64,000 nucleotides of DNA from the NCBI GenBank assembly GCA_903836465.1, contig CAILRB010000009.1, positions 17,997 to 81,996 of the forward strand. The letters run 5' to 3'. The stretch comes from an uncultured Chlorobiaceae bacterium. GTDB taxonomy: Bacteria; Bacteroidota; Chlorobiia; Chlorobiales; Chlorobiaceae. The notes beneath the pieces were generated by a model, which had not been told where the DNA came from, did no database searches, and saw only the letters and a list, made by a program, of their open reading frames with translations. Numbering within the stretch: position 1 is the stretch's first letter; the number at the start of each line of letters is the position of its first letter. Shown here piece after piece: positions 9,332 through 19,188 of the stretch. The position numbers were made by a program, and so were the translations under genes.

Positions 9332-11608
9332 TTAGTAGATCAGTCGTGTTAAATAAAAAACAAAGTAACCAAAAACAGCAAGAAGCAGCATGACGACATA
9401 GGTCTGCACTTTTCCTGTCTGCAGTTTTCTCAGCATCGCTCCTGTGGTGTTGACGGTGAATGCGGTAAAGTTTACCATGCCGTCAACAATGTTTCTGTCG
9501 AATCCGTCATTGAGATAGGCGAATTTCCTCACCAGAGTGGCTACGCCGTTGACAATACCGTCAACGATGTGGGTGTCGAACCAGGAGAGGATGTTCGCAA
9601 TGAGCATTGAGCCTTTGATGAAGGTTGCTTCGTAGATCTCGTCCCAGTACCATTTGTTGAGGGAGAAGAGATAGAGCGGCCTGATGGCAATGGCTGTCTT
9701 TTCGGGATCGATAATGTTGAAGACGTAGACGACAAAAGCGAGAGTGATGCCAAGCAGCACCATAATGCTTGAAATGTAGATTGCGGTGAAGTGCGCGGCG
9801 TGACCGGCATGGACAATCTCTGCCTGACGAACGTCTGAGTATGTATGGGCGCCTTTCTGGGCTTCGCCATGTCCACCCTTCTGCGCTTCGCCATGCGCAC
9901 CTGCTTCGACTGCTGGCGCTTCGACGGCAGGAACAACTTCAGCGAGGGCTGAGGTTACGGAAGCGGTACGAAGGTCACCAATCTGATGGTTGGCCTCACC
10001 AACCACGGTGGCCGGTGTCTGGATCATCTTCATGAACCACCCTTTTCCTCCGTCAAGCGGATCAGGTGAATAGACAAAGAAAATTGAAAGTGCTGCAAGT
10101 ATGACGAGAGGCGCTCTCATGTTCCATGAAACTTCGTGGACTCCATGCTCCTCATGGTGATCGTCCGAATGCGCGTCATGTGAGGCATGTGCATGATGAT
10201 CCTGATGGTGATCATCGGCAGGCTTCAGGTGCGTGCGACTTTCTCCGAAGAAGACCAGCCATATCTGACGACCCATATAGAAGGCGGTGAGCATGGCGGA
10301 AAAGAAGCCGAGAACGGGAATAAGATAATAGATGCCGCCGCCTTCAACTTTGGCGAAGCCGATGGCGCCGGCAAGAATGGCGTCTTTGCTCATGAAGCCG
10401 CTGGTGAGAGGCAGACCGGCAAGGGCGAGGGTTGCAAGGGTGAAGGTTGCAAAGGTCCAGGGCATTTTTTTGCGGAGATCGCCCATCCAGCGCATATCCT
10501 GTTCGTGGTGCATGGCGTGGATGATGGCGCCTGAACCGAGAAAGAGGCATGCCTTGAAGAATGCATGGGTGACGAGATGGAAAAGCGCTGCTGAATAGGC
10601 GCCGACTCCAAGGCCGAGCACCATGTAGCCGAGCTGTGAGACGGTTGAGTAGGCCAGCACTCGTTTAATATCGTTCTGGGTAATGGCGATGGTTGCTGCC
10701 ATGAAGGCGGTGCAGGCGCCGGTAAAGGCGATGACGTGGAGGGCGTCAGGCGTCAGGAGCACAAAGATGCGGGCGACAAAGTAGACGCCTGCGGCAACCA
10801 TGGTTGCTGCATGGATGAGTGCCGATACCGGTGTCGGGCCTTCCATGGCATCCGGGAGCCATACATGAAGCGGGAACTGTGCTGATTTACCGACGCAGCC
10901 CATAAAGAGAAGGATACCGGCAGCGGTAAGCCATCCATGGGAGAGACCGAACTTCCCTGCTGCAAGGTTGGCGTAGATCTGCTCGAAACTGAAGGTATGG
11001 AACTGTGAATACAGAATCAGGATGCCGAGCCACATGCCGATGTCGCCGACACGGTTGGCAAGAAAGGCTTTTTTCTGAGCATCGGCTGCGCTCTGTTTTT
11101 CGAAGAAGAAACCGATGAGCAGGTATGAGGAGAGTCCGACAAGTTCCCAGAAGATATAGATGGCGAAAAGGTTGTCGGAGAGTACGATACCGAGCATGGA
11201 GAAGGTGAAGATCCCCAGAAAGGCGAAATATCTTCCGTAATTCTTGTCTCCGGCCATATAACCGGTTGAGTAGAGATGAACAAGAAGGCTGATCAGGGTA
11301 ACCATTGCCAGCATGATGGCCGTGAGGTTGTCAATCACGATGCCCATCTTGATCTGGAGTGGACCGACGCCGGGAACGTTGCCGAGATCAATCCAGGTAA
11401 AGTCCCAGGCAATCCTGAATGCCGGATCGTAGGTTTGCACAATTACCGACCAGAAGATGTAGGCCGATATCGCAAATGCTGTACCAAGTATGCCCACTCC
11501 TATAAAATCGCCTCTGCGCGGCAGGCGGCGATTGAAAAAGATAAGAATGACAAACGAGAGCAGCGGCAGCAGCAGTACGACTATTGATAACTGAATTAAA
11601 CTGTGCAT
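9332..11608 (-). CDS. nuoL: NADH-quinone oxidoreductase subunit L, with His-rich insertion
   Basis: This 758-residue subunit of the complex I membrane arm is longer than E. coli NuoL (613). Core motifs include FWELVGLSSYLLIGFFFEK, LHVWLPDAMEGPTPVSALIH and YSTVSQLGYMVLG. Extra length comes from two hydrophilic stretches. One is a loop at about residues 458-493 with 12 histidines. The other is a segment near residues 570-590 with two GEAQKG-H repeats. The C-terminal lateral helix region and final TM segment are present. It lies between nuoK and nuoM in the operon. Confidence 0.96.
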   Translation of the reverse strand: MHSLIQLSIVVLLLPLLSFVILIFFNRRLPRRGDFIGVGILGTAFAISAYIFWSVIVQTYDPAFRIAWDFTWIDLGNVPGVGPLQIKMGIVIDNLTAIMLAMVTLISLLVHLYSTGYMAGDKNYGRYFAFLGIFTFSMLGIVLSDNLFAIYIFWELVGLSSYLLIGFFFEKQSAADAQKKAFLANRVGDIGMWLGILILYSQFHTFSFEQIYANLAAGKFGLSHGWLTAAGILLFMGCVGKSAQFPLHVWLPDAMEGPTPVSALIHAATMVAAGVYFVARIFVLLTPDALHVIAFTGACTAFMAATIAITQNDIKRVLAYSTVSQLGYMVLGLGVGAYSAALFHLVTHAFFKACLFLGSGAIIHAMHHEQDMRWMGDLRKKMPWTFATFTLATLALAGLPLTSGFMSKDAILAGAIGFAKVEGGGIYYLIPVLGFFSAMLTAFYMGRQIWLVFFGESRTHLKPADDHHQDHHAHASHDAHSDDHHEEHGVHEVSWNMRAPLVILAALSIFFVYSPDPLDGGKGWFMKMIQTPATVVGEANHQIGDLRTASVTSALAEVVPAVEAPAVEAGAHGEAQKGGHGEAQKGAHTYSDVRQAEIVHAGHAAHFTAIYISSIMVLLGITLAFVVYVFNIIDPEKTAIAIRPLYLFSLNKWYWDEIYEATFIKGSMLIANILSWFDTHIVDGIVNGVATLVRKFAYLNDGFDRNIVDGMVNFTAFTVNTTGAMLRKLQTGKVQTYVVMLLLAVFGYFVFYLTRLIY

Positions 11609-11641
11609 GTTCCAGGTAATGTTTTCAGGAATAAATTAAAA

Positions 11642-11959
11642 TTACTCTTTCAGGGTGTCTATACTCGACACGTCCACACTCTTGAATATCTTGTATATAT
11701 TGATCACGATGGCCAGAGCGATCGCTGCTTCGGCTGCGGCAATAACGATGACGAAAAGAGCGAACATCACCCCTTCCATGCCGCCGTTGTATTTGGAGAA
11801 TGCCAGAAAATTGATGTTTGCGGCATTCAGTATCAGTTCAACGCCCATCAGAACAACAATGGCATTTTTCCGGGTCATGACGGCAAAGAGCCCGAAGCCC
11901 AGAAGAAAGGCTGAGATGGTGAGATAGTGGTTGAGTCCTATGGTTGTCAACTGTTCCAT
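11642..11959 (-). CDS. nuoK: NADH-quinone oxidoreductase subunit K
   Basis: This 105-residue, three-TM complex I subunit (MrpC-like) has the conserved acidic residues of the E-channel, such as the Glu in LMGVELILNAANINF (about residue 36). The length is normal. It is followed 33 bp later by nuoL and preceded by nuoJ with a 22-bp gap. Confidence 0.96.
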   Translation of the reverse strand: MEQLTTIGLNHYLTISAFLLGFGLFAVMTRKNAIVVLMGVELILNAANINFLAFSKYNGGMEGVMFALFVIVIAAAEAAIALAIVINIYKIFKSVDVSSIDTLKE

Positions 11960-11981
11960 ATTGTGATAGACTTTTTTTTCG

Positions 11982-12494
11982 TTATTTACCGGGCTTGTCG
12001 AAACGTGCGAGAAATGCGGCTCCTATAAGGGCTGCAAGCAGCAGGATGGAGACCATTTCAAAGGGCAGCACGTAGCGCGACATGGTTTCAAAGCCGATCC
12101 GTTCGACGATGCTTCCCTGAAGCATTGTTTCGGAGGGCATCCATGTGTGTGTTGTATAAATGGTATAGAGCATTGCCCCGATCATGGCAATGAGAAGAAG
12201 CGTACCGGGGATGATATGGAGGACTTCGCTTTTCTGGCCGGTCTGCATGATGCTGTTGGTAAACATGACACCAAAGAGGAGCAGGACAAGGATACCGCCG
12301 ACATAGACGACCACCTGGGTAACGGCAATGAAATCGGCACTGAGAAAGACGTAGAGCGCTGCCGCGCCGAAAAACGTGAAGAGCAGGGAAAAGGCGGAAT
12401 AGATCACGTTCCGGGTAAAGACGACAAAAGCCGCTGAACAGACCGTAATGGCTGCAAAGAGATAAAATATGACCGTATACGTTGTGTTACTCAT
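11982..12494 (-). CDS. nuoJ: NADH-quinone oxidoreductase subunit J
   Basis: This 170-residue membrane subunit of complex I has five predicted TM helices. The third contains the family pattern FIAVTQVVVYVGGILVLLLFG, whose pi-bulge region is important for coupling. It sits between nuoI and nuoK in the conserved order. No unusual features were seen. Confidence 0.95.
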   Translation of the reverse strand: MSNTTYTVIFYLFAAITVCSAAFVVFTRNVIYSAFSLLFTFFGAAALYVFLSADFIAVTQVVVYVGGILVLLLFGVMFTNSIMQTGQKSEVLHIIPGTLLLIAMIGAMLYTIYTTHTWMPSETMLQGSIVERIGFETMSRYVLPFEMVSILLLAALIGAAFLARFDKPGK

Positions 12495-12522
12495 AGTAAT
12501 TGGAGCACATTAATTGGTTCGC

Positions 12523-13143
12523 TTATTCTCCGTCCTTTGTTTCCTGCTTTGCTTCTGCTGCCTTCTTTTCTTTATCCGCCAGGGCCTTTGCCTGTATTTC
12601 GGCAAGCTTGCGTCGTTTGGCTTCCGCTTCGAGGCGGGTAAGGTTGCCGAAATGATAGAGCATATTGCTGCGGTCAAACTCTGAAAAGTCGGCGACTGGT
12701 GTATGGTAAAGGCACTCTGTCGGGCAGACTGTGGTGCATATTCCGCAGGTCATGCACTTTGCCACGTCTATATCAAAGACGGGTACCCAGAATTTTTTCT
12801 GTTGTCCGTCTGATGTTTTTCCGCACAGTGCTAAATCATCGGGCGCAACCTTGATGGTCTCCATTTCTATACAGGAGATCGGGCAGGCTCTGACGCACTG
12901 ACCGCAGCCGATACAGTCTTCGATTTTATTGTAGAGACGATAGCGAGCGTTCGCTGGTGTAGGAATAACCTCACGGGGGTACTGCAAGGTGCAGAGCCCA
13001 TCGACCTGACGAAAATAGTCGACATCATCAAGACCGGCATCGCCTTTGCGATGGATGGCATTGAAAAAATGCTTCAGGGTGATTCCCATACCGGCTGCAA
13101 TTGTGACTGCGCCGGTTTTTATATTGCCGAAATACTCACTCAT
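12523..13143 (-). CDS. nuoI: NADH-quinone oxidoreductase subunit I (2x 4Fe-4S)
   Basis: This 206-residue peripheral subunit carries two classic 4Fe-4S motifs, CIGCGQCVRACP (about residues 77-88) and CMTCGICTTVCP (about 125-136). These correspond to clusters N6a and N6b, which pass electrons to NuoB. The C-terminus is a long Lys/Glu/Ala-rich charged tail not needed for cluster binding. As nuoEFG are absent from this operon, the electron donor to this subunit is not the usual NADH module; ferredoxin is the common proposal, but that is inference. Confidence 0.96.
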   Translation of the reverse strand: MSEYFGNIKTGAVTIAAGMGITLKHFFNAIHRKGDAGLDDVDYFRQVDGLCTLQYPREVIPTPANARYRLYNKIEDCIGCGQCVRACPISCIEMETIKVAPDDLALCGKTSDGQQKKFWVPVFDIDVAKCMTCGICTTVCPTECLYHTPVADFSEFDRSNMLYHFGNLTRLEAEAKRRKLAEIQAKALADKEKKAAEAKQETKDGE

Positions 13144-13191
13144 AATTCTTCTGCGTCATTACTTGTAACTGCATTGACTGTTGAACTTTTC

Positions 13192-14310
13192 TTAAGGGCG
13201 ATAGACTTCCCAGATTGCGGTCAGCACAAAACTGATGAAGGCAAACGGGGTCAAAACTTTCCAGCAGAGGTACATCAACTGATCGACCCTTAAACGGGGA
13301 AGCGTCCAGCGAAGCCACATCTGTACAAAAATAAAGAAGAACCCTTTTGTTATAATCCAGAAGGCTCCCCATACGGGCCCGTTTGTCCAGTCGTTCAGGG
13401 CAAAGCCTCCAAGGTTGGGCAGCGGCGAATTCCATCCGCCGAGAAAGACGATGGAGATAATGGCGGAGACCATGAACATGCTGCCGTATTCGGCAAGGAA
13501 GATCACGGCGAACTTCATGCCGGTGTATTCGGTAAAGTAACCGGCAACCAGCTCGGATTCTGCTTCGGGAATATCGAATGGTGCGCGGTTCACTTCGGCA
13601 AGTGATGCAATAAAGTAGATGAGGAACGGCAGCCACGCTATCGGCGATTGAAAGAGAAAGAAGTGTGCAAAACCGTACGCTCCTGACTGTAGCATAGTGA
13701 TCTTCTGCATGTCGAGGGTACCGGCCATCATGGCGCCGCAGAGCAGGGCGATGGCGGCGGGAATCTCGTAGCTGACAATCTGGGCGACGCTGCGGACTGC
13801 GCCGTACAGTGACCACTTGTTGTTGGAGCCCCATCCTGCGGCCAGAATACCGACCACTTCAATGGCGACGATGCCGATGGCAAAAAAGAGTCCTACGTTC
13901 AGGTTTGCTCCGATAAAGGCGGAACTGAACGGGAGTACCGCAAAGGCAAGGAAGGAACCGACAAAGAGAATTCCGGGACCGACGACGAAGAGGAATTTGT
14001 CGGCTGATGCAGGAACGATGTCTTCTTTCTGGAGAAGTTTGAGGATGTCGGCAATGGTTTGGAGAATTCCCCATTTACCAACTTCCATAGGGCCAAGCCT
14101 GTCCTGCATGAAGGCTGAAATTTTCCGTTCGCCGTACACGCCGTAGGTGAGCGAGTAGAGTGCGATAAAGACAAGCGGGATGGCGGCGAGAATCACCAGA
14201 CCGAGCGGCAAACCAAAGAGATAGAACCCGGCAAGAGCGTCTGACCAGGCATTGAGACTGTTACCCATAAGAAAAGGGATGCTAAATTGCGATAAGGCCA
14301 TGGTACTCAT
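13192..14310 (-). CDS. nuoH: NADH-quinone oxidoreductase subunit H
   Basis: This 372-residue membrane subunit forms much of the quinone chamber of complex I. Conserved segments visible are [14 protein letters not shown], a loop equivalent to the first quinone-site region, and [18 protein letters not shown]. The latter holds the acidic cluster at the start of the E-channel. The start ATG overlaps the nuoD stop by 4 bp (ATGA type), implying translational coupling. Confidence 0.97.
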   Translation of the reverse strand: MSTMALSQFSIPFLMGNSLNAWSDALAGFYLFGLPLGLVILAAIPLVFIALYSLTYGVYGERKISAFMQDRLGPMEVGKWGILQTIADILKLLQKEDIVPASADKFLFVVGPGILFVGSFLAFAVLPFSSAFIGANLNVGLFFAIGIVAIEVVGILAAGWGSNNKWSLYGAVRSVAQIVSYEIPAAIALLCGAMMAGTLDMQKITMLQSGAYGFAHFFLFQSPIAWLPFLIYFIASLAEVNRAPFDIPEAESELVAGYFTEYTGMKFAVIFLAEYGSMFMVSAIISIVFLGGWNSPLPNLGGFALNDWTNGPVWGAFWIITKGFFFIFVQMWLRWTLPRLRVDQLMYLCWKVLTPFAFISFVLTAIWEVYRP

Positions 14311-15509
14311 CTGTCAACCTCCCCGAGAACAATATCGATGCTGCCGATAATGGCGACAAGATCGGGTATAAGCTGCCCTTTTGAAAGGTCTTTCATTGCT
14401 GAAAGATTGACAAAGCAGGATGAACGGGCTTTGCAGCGGACCGGTTTGGTTGATTTTCCGTCACTCTCAATATAAAAGCCGAGTTCACCACGGGGATTCT
14501 CTGCCCGGCCATAGACCTCTCCGGCTTTTGGACGAATACGCTTCGGGATGGCTGATCTTGGATTGAAGCCTTCTGCAGAGGGTATTTTGTCGATGCACTG
14601 CTCTATAATCTTGAGGCTTTCGTCCATCTCCCAGGCACGGACGAGATGGCGTGAGAGGCAGTCGCCGATAACGGAGTCTTTGCCGTCGGGTACGGGGACT
14701 TTAAAGTCGAGTTCGGGATAAATGGAGTAGGGGTCGTTTCTTCTCAAATCCCATTTTACTCCTGAGCCGCGAAGCATGGGGCCTGACCAGCCGTAGTTTA
14801 TGGCAACATCGGCAGGCATGATTCCTATACCGAGGGTTCGTTTGACGAAGATCTCGTTTTTGGTGAGCAGTTCGCAAAGCTCGACGGTTTTTGGTCTGAA
14901 GTAGTTAACAAACTCTTTCACTCTTTTGAGGAAATCGGCCGGTACATCGTAGGCAAGGCCGCCGACCCATATATAGTTATAGAGCATTCGCGCGCCTGAT
15001 GCCCATTCGAGAAGTCCGAGAATAATTTCGCGGTCACGGAAGCAGAAGAGAAAGGGGGTAAAGGCGCCGAGATCGATTCCATAGGTTCCGATGGCCACCA
15101 GATGCGATGCAATTCTGTTCAGTTCGGCAACGATAACCCGGATGAATTCAACTCTGCGGGGAATTTCTATATCGAGAAGTTTTTCAACGGTGATGGCGTA
15201 GGCAAATTCGCTGTTCATACCTGCAAGGTAGTCGAGCCGGTCGGTATAAGGAACAACTGCGGGGTAATCAACGTTTTCGCAACACTTTTCGAAGCAGCGG
15301 TGGAGGTAGCCAAGGTAGGGCTCGGCCTGGGTAATAACTTCGCCATCGGTAAGACACTCCAGCTTGAGCACTCCATGGGTTGACGGATGCTGAGGCCCCA
15401 TGGCGAGAACCATCTGCTCGGTGGCAAGGTCTTTTTCAAGTATGACCACCGTGTCGCTTTGTCGGGTAACCCTGACTGAACCCAGTCCGGCTGTATCTAA
15501 TTCCTGCAT
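14307..15509 (-). CDS. nuoD: NADH-quinone oxidoreductase subunit D
   Basis: This 49-kDa subunit equivalent (400 residues) has the signature [12 protein letters not shown] near residue 37, whose His lines the quinone site. It also has the long hydrogenase-like helical core and the terminal VLGEVDR that contacts the quinone cavity. The open frame extends further upstream to 15617, but the first 36 codons would lie inside nuoC and have no family resemblance. The ATG at 15509, 31 bp after the nuoC stop, is therefore preferred. NuoC and NuoD are separate here and not fused as in E. coli. Confidence 0.95.
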   Translation of the reverse strand: MQELDTAGLGSVRVTRQSDTVVILEKDLATEQMVLAMGPQHPSTHGVLKLECLTDGEVITQAEPYLGYLHRCFEKCCENVDYPAVVPYTDRLDYLAGMNSEFAYAITVEKLLDIEIPRRVEFIRVIVAELNRIASHLVAIGTYGIDLGAFTPFLFCFRDREIILGLLEWASGARMLYNYIWVGGLAYDVPADFLKRVKEFVNYFRPKTVELCELLTKNEIFVKRTLGIGIMPADVAINYGWSGPMLRGSGVKWDLRRNDPYSIYPELDFKVPVPDGKDSVIGDCLSRHLVRAWEMDESLKIIEQCIDKIPSAEGFNPRSAIPKRIRPKAGEVYGRAENPRGELGFYIESDGKSTKPVRCKARSSCFVNLSAMKDLSKGQLIPDLVAIIGSIDIVLGEVDR

Positions 15510-15540
15510 ACGTGAGCTGCGTTTACTATTTAAAACACTG

Positions 15541-16059
15541 TTAGTACGGCACCTTGATTCCGTGATACTGATCCTGCACTTTGTAATCTTTGCGGAGGGG
15601 ATATCCTTCCCAGTCATCGGGGCAGAGAATTCTTCTCAGCTCGGGGTGACCGGTAAAGGTCATGCCGAACATGTCGTACGCTTCCCTTTCGTGCCAGTTG
15701 GCGGTGTGCCAGACACAGGCGACGCTTGGGATGGATCCTCCGTCGCGGACACACTTCACCTTGACGGCCAGTTTATGATTGAAAAGAGCAAGTGATTCGA
15801 AATTACAGATAATACCAAGCTTCTCTTCGGCGGGATAGTCCACACCGGTGAGGCAAGCCATATAGTTGAATTTGAGCTTCGGATGGTCGCGCATGAAGAG
15901 GGCTATCTCTGTCCACTGCGACGTATCGATAACTTCAAAGAAAGGCATGGTCTCATTGGCGTCAAGAGCTGATATGGCCGAACCAAACTTCTCATGGATA
16001 ATCGAGTATGCAGCAGCACTCTCCTGTAATGACTGCGATATAACCTTTCCTTCTTCCAT
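15541..16059 (-). CDS. nuoC: NADH-quinone oxidoreductase subunit C
   Basis: This 172-residue 30-kDa-subunit homologue has the signature [23 protein letters not shown] split over about residues 122-145, followed by [10 protein letters not shown]. It joins NuoB and NuoD in the quinone-reducing module. Gene order nuoB-nuoC-nuoD is kept, with 24 bp to nuoB. Confidence 0.96.
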   Translation of the reverse strand: MEEGKVISQSLQESAAAYSIIHEKFGSAISALDANETMPFFEVIDTSQWTEIALFMRDHPKLKFNYMACLTGVDYPAEEKLGIICNFESLALFNHKLAVKVKCVRDGGSIPSVACVWHTANWHEREAYDMFGMTFTGHPELRRILCPDDWEGYPLRKDYKVQDQYHGIKVPY

Positions 16060-16083
16060 TTGACAGTAAGCCTTATAAGTTAG

Positions 16084-16653
16084 TTATGCTCCGACGACCG
16101 TGCGCTCACGCTCGATAATGAACCGGGGATCGACACTTTTTTCAGCCAGCTTTTTCAGTGCATCGGCCCTTGAGATACCAATCTGCTCCATCCTTATCAA
16201 CTCCTGGATTTTCATGAGCCCACCGATAAGCGATTCGGGTCTCGGGGGACATCCGGGAACATAGACGTCGACAGGAATAATACGGTCAACTCCCTTGAGA
16301 ACATGGTAGCCGTGCTCCCAGTAGGGACCTCCGCAATTGGAGCAGCTTCCCATGGAGAGAACGTAACGGGGTTCCGGCATCTGTTCGTAAAGCCGTACAA
16401 CCCGTTCGGCCATTTTCATGGTAACGGTGCCGGCAACAATCATAAGATCGGACTGACGGGGTGATGAGCGGGGGAAAATACCGAAGCGCTCAAGATCGTA
16501 GTTGGAGGCGTTGGTCGCCATCATTTCGATTGCGCAGCAGGCAAGACCAAAACCCATTGGCCAGAGTGATGACAAACGAGCCCAGTTCAGAACATTGTCA
16601 ACCGATGTTACCAGCATGTTATGCTTTGTTATCCCGGCATCAAGTAAACCCAT
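16084..16653 (-). CDS. nuoB: NADH-quinone oxidoreductase subunit B (cluster N2)
   Basis: This 189-residue subunit carries all four ligands for the terminal 4Fe-4S cluster N2: the adjacent Cys39-Cys40 in GLACCAIEM, the Cys in MGSCSNCGG (about 105) and Cys135 in [10 protein letters not shown]2 passes electrons to quinone at the NuoB/NuoD interface. It lies 30 bp downstream of nuoA. Confidence 0.97.
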   Translation of the reverse strand: MGLLDAGITKHNMLVTSVDNVLNWARLSSLWPMGFGLACCAIEMMATNASNYDLERFGIFPRSSPRQSDLMIVAGTVTMKMAERVVRLYEQMPEPRYVLSMGSCSNCGGPYWEHGYHVLKGVDRIIPVDVYVPGCPPRPESLIGGLMKIQELIRMEQIGISRADALKKLAEKSVDPRFIIERERTVVGA

Positions 16654-16683
16654 AACGATCTAATGAATGGTGAATAGTATCTG

Positions 16684-17124
16684 TTAACCCCTCAATGAGG
16701 TGGATTTCGCAGTCGGCAATTCCGGCATTTCGGGCATCTTTGGAATATTCGGGGTCGGCCTTACCCAATCGAGATCTCCTTTCACCCAGGCGTAAGCAAG
16801 ACCGAGAATCAGGATGCCTGCAAAGACAAGCGCCTCAACCAGAGCAAATTCTCCAAGCTGGCGGAATATGGTTGCCCAGGGAAACAGGAAGACAACCTCA
16901 ACGTCAAAAATGATAAATATAAGTGCGACTACGTAGAACCTGATATTGAACTTGACCCATGCGCTGCCTATTGCTTCTTCGCCGCACTCGTAGGTTGAAT
17001 TTTTTGCGGGGTTCGGCCTGCTGGGACGCAGGAGACGGGCGGTGAGATACCCGCCGGCGACGAAAACAACGCCAAGGGCAAGGAAAGCAAAAACATTGCC
17101 AAAATTACTCAGTGTCTGATCCAT
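16684..17124 (-). CDS. nuoA: NADH-quinone oxidoreductase subunit A; first gene of nuo operon
   Basis: This 146-residue, three-TM subunit has the family hallmarks [17 protein letters not shown] (the quinone-site loop with conserved Cys) and FLFPWATIF. It is the first gene of the eleven-gene operon. The 124-bp gap upstream (17125-17248) is AT-rich and is the likely place of the operon promoter, although read-through from the upstream cluster is possible. Confidence 0.96.
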   Translation of the reverse strand: MDQTLSNFGNVFAFLALGVVFVAGGYLTARLLRPSRPNPAKNSTYECGEEAIGSAWVKFNIRFYVVALIFIIFDVEVVFLFPWATIFRQLGEFALVEALVFAGILILGLAYAWVKGDLDWVRPTPNIPKMPEMPELPTAKSTSLRG

Positions 17125-17248
17125 GTAACGCTGTTTTGAGTTAATTCGGGTCTGACAAGAAAAAAATTTTCAGTCCTGTTTCATTCTTTTTTAACAAGGT
17201 GCGCAAATATATAAAAAAAAATTTCTTTGGCCACAGAAAAAAATAGGC

Positions 17249-17500
17249 TTAATGGCCTTCGTTCTGAAATTTTCGGCCTATACGCATAAATAACTTTATA
17301 AATAAGGATGTTATCAGTAAAACAATAAGAAGTATGGCCCCCTGCGAGACCGGCCAGGAGCCGGTAACGGCAAACAGAGCGGGCCCGATTGTCGACAGAA
17401 CAATCATCCAGATAATCGGAGTCCACGCAATACCGAAAATAACAGGAAGAGCTGTTTTCATAAACTGCTTCCTCGTTTCAACATCAGGAAAAAGTTTCAT
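17249..17500 (-). CDS. Small two-TM membrane protein of unknown function
   Basis: The 83-residue product has two hydrophobic segments (about residues 17-38 and 52-72), a charged N-terminus and the end GRKFQNEGH. No family was recognised. Its ATG overlaps the stop of the upstream TPR gene by 4 bp, which strongly suggests it is a real, translationally coupled gene. It lies between the ferrochelatase/TPR cluster and nuo. Confidence 0.7.
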   Translation of the reverse strand: MKLFPDVETRKQFMKTALPVIFGIAWTPIIWMIVLSTIGPALFAVTGSWPVSQGAILLIVLLITSLFIKLFMRIGRKFQNEGH

Positions 17501-18111
17501 GGTGCTTCAAAAAAAAGAGTTCCTATCTGCCCGGCCAATGCGGCGTCGAGTGTTTTTAGTATTTCATACTCCCTTTTCAGCCCTTTCATATCGCCTCTTG
17601 AGAGGTAATACATGGCGATCTTGCTGTGGGGTTCAGGGTTTTGCGGTTCAAGGTCGAGCGCTTTTTCAAAAGCCTCTTTTGCTTTGTCGAGCTCTCCAAG
17701 ATCAAGGTAGGCATCGCCAAGAACGCAGTAAATATCGGCATATTCCGGGTCGATGGCAAGCCCTTTTTGAAGGGTCTTCAGTGCGGCCTCCTCTTTTCCA
17801 AGCATGAACTGCACGAAACCAAGGTGTTTGTAGGCTTGCAGAAAACCGGGGTCGAGCACAATGGTTTTCATGAGATCGCAGGCTGCTTTCCGGTAGGTGC
17901 CCAGGGCAAGGTTGGTGACTGCACGCGCATAGAGCACTTCCGGGTCACGACGTTTTATCTCTATGCAGCGATCAAGCAGCTCAAGCGCCTCTTCGTTCCG
18001 CTGCTGGTCAATATAGCTCACCGCGAGTTCATACTGTTTGCGGGGATTATCGGGATCCTGCTGCAGTGCGGCCTCCCGCTGCTCTTTCTCTCTCTCTTGT
18101 TCAGCGTTCAA
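17497..18111 (-). CDS. TPR-repeat protein
   Basis: The 204-residue soluble protein is made almost wholly of tetratricopeptide repeats. Five or so units follow one another (for example AVSYIDQQRNEEALELLDRC, then ADIYCVLGDAYLDLGELDKA). There is no signal peptide. TPR proteins act as protein-protein adaptors; its partner is unknown. It is coupled to the small membrane protein downstream (4-bp overlap) and starts 12 bp after the ferrochelatase-like gene, so it may serve one of those neighbours. Confidence 0.85.
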   Translation of the reverse strand: MNAEQEREKEQREAALQQDPDNPRKQYELAVSYIDQQRNEEALELLDRCIEIKRRDPEVLYARAVTNLALGTYRKAACDLMKTIVLDPGFLQAYKHLGFVQFMLGKEEAALKTLQKGLAIDPEYADIYCVLGDAYLDLGELDKAKEAFEKALDLEPQNPEPHSKIAMYYLSRGDMKGLKREYEILKTLDAALAGQIGTLFFEAP

Positions 18112-18123
18112 GGGTAAGGAATT

Positions 18124-19188
18124 TTACTGGTTATGTTCAAGACGTTCCAGGTCGATCTGAAGCTTGTTGAGTGCTTCAAGCTTCTCAAGTACCTGATCAG
18201 CAAGCCATTGACCGAAAGGGAGTGAGTCGTTAATGCACCGGATGTACTGGAAGAGGGGAAAACCGGCGCGTTCAAGCATGTTGCGGGCATCATATTCGGT
18301 TTCGCTGTTATCGGCAAAAAAACCGTAGGGGAACATGACCACTCCTTCGTACCCCTCACTCTTAAAATCCAGAAGCGCTTTTTCAATGGTCTCGGAGGTC
18401 CACTCCCCTCCTCTGGAATGGTTCATGCAGCCCTGACGAACATCGCTGAAAATATTTTGCGGATCGGCCAGAATTTTTTGTTTCATCACCTCAAAAAATG
18501 CTATGGTCTCTTCGAGTCCGGTAAAGAGTGTCGGTGGATTTCCGGCACGATCTCTGACGAGAGTGCCATGGATGACCAGCACAAGACCGATTTTACCGCG
18601 TGTCTGGAGACGCAGGGCGGGAGAAAGCTCCCCGAAAAGATGCTCTATGTATATTCGGTGAAGACGATCTTCTTTCCAGAGTTTGCTTAACACGTTGACC
18701 TGGCTGAAGGTACTGTCGCCATAGACGTCGACGACCATCTGGCAGGCCACACCGCAGGAGAATGCTGATTCAACCGGAAACATCGGCACGATGATTATTC
18801 CGTTATAGTTCTGCCGCAACTGCGGCAGCATATCATCGAGATAGGGCGGTACGAAATAGCAGGCATCGAAGACGTCGATATCGACTTCTGAAAGCAGAGG
18901 GCTGCCGCTTGCGGCAATGCAGTCGGCCAGTCTGTTTTTCTGGGCCCGGTTGATTGCCAGGAGCAAAGAGCTGTATCGGTTGAGTTTCCATTCGATATAG
19001 TGCTTTGTTGAACGGTAATCTGCAATAAAATAGATCAGGGGCGCAGGAATTTTTGCAATCTGACGCGTAATGACCTTGAGAATTTTTCTCGAACTTGGCC
19101 ACAGATTCCTTATGGTAACTTTTTCAACTTCTCCATAAGTGGTGACAACAACGGCATATTTTTTTCTGGTCACAATGCTATCCACCAT
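18124..19188 (-). CDS. Ferrochelatase-family protein (divergent)
   Basis: This 354-residue protein aligns by eye to ferrochelatase. It has VIHGT (about residues 205-209) in the position of the catalytic His segment, SRGGEW with following helix like the family's 'GREEWL' region, and the C-terminal YGFFADNSETEYD (about 288-300), which matches the conserved acidic metal-path motif. The N-terminus is unusual and lacks the common LLxNLGxP start. Ferrochelatase inserts Fe(II) into protoporphyrin to make protoheme. In an organism that spends most porphyrin on bacteriochlorophyll, a divergent HemH or another chelatase is possible. It overlaps the preceding gene by 19 bp. Confidence 0.75.
   Translation of the reverse strand: MVDSIVTRKKYAVVVTTYGEVEKVTIRNLWPSSRKILKVITRQIAKIPAPLIYFIADYRSTKHYIEWKLNRYSSLLLAINRAQKNRLADCIAASGSPLLSEVDIDVFDACYFVPPYLDDMLPQLRQNYNGIIIVPMFPVESAFSCGVACQMVVDVYGDSTFSQVNVLSKLWKEDRLHRIYIEHLFGELSPALRLQTRGKIGLVLVIHGTLVRDRAGNPPTLFTGLEETIAFFEVMKQKILADPQNIFSDVRQGCMNHSRGGEWTSETIEKALLDFKSEGYEGVVMFPYGFFADNSETEYDARNMLERAGFPLFQYIRCINDSLPFGQWLADQVLEKLEALNKLQIDLERLEHNQ

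Noticed and set aside
13136..13834. 232-codon frame overlapping nuoH in another frame
   Set aside because: Arg/Ser/Cys-rich translation typical of a frame shadow over a membrane-protein gene; nuoH is fully conserved.
15510..15617. Upstream extension of nuoD to 15617
   Set aside because: The added 36 residues would overlap nuoC and have no similarity to NuoD; the ATG at 15509 fits better.
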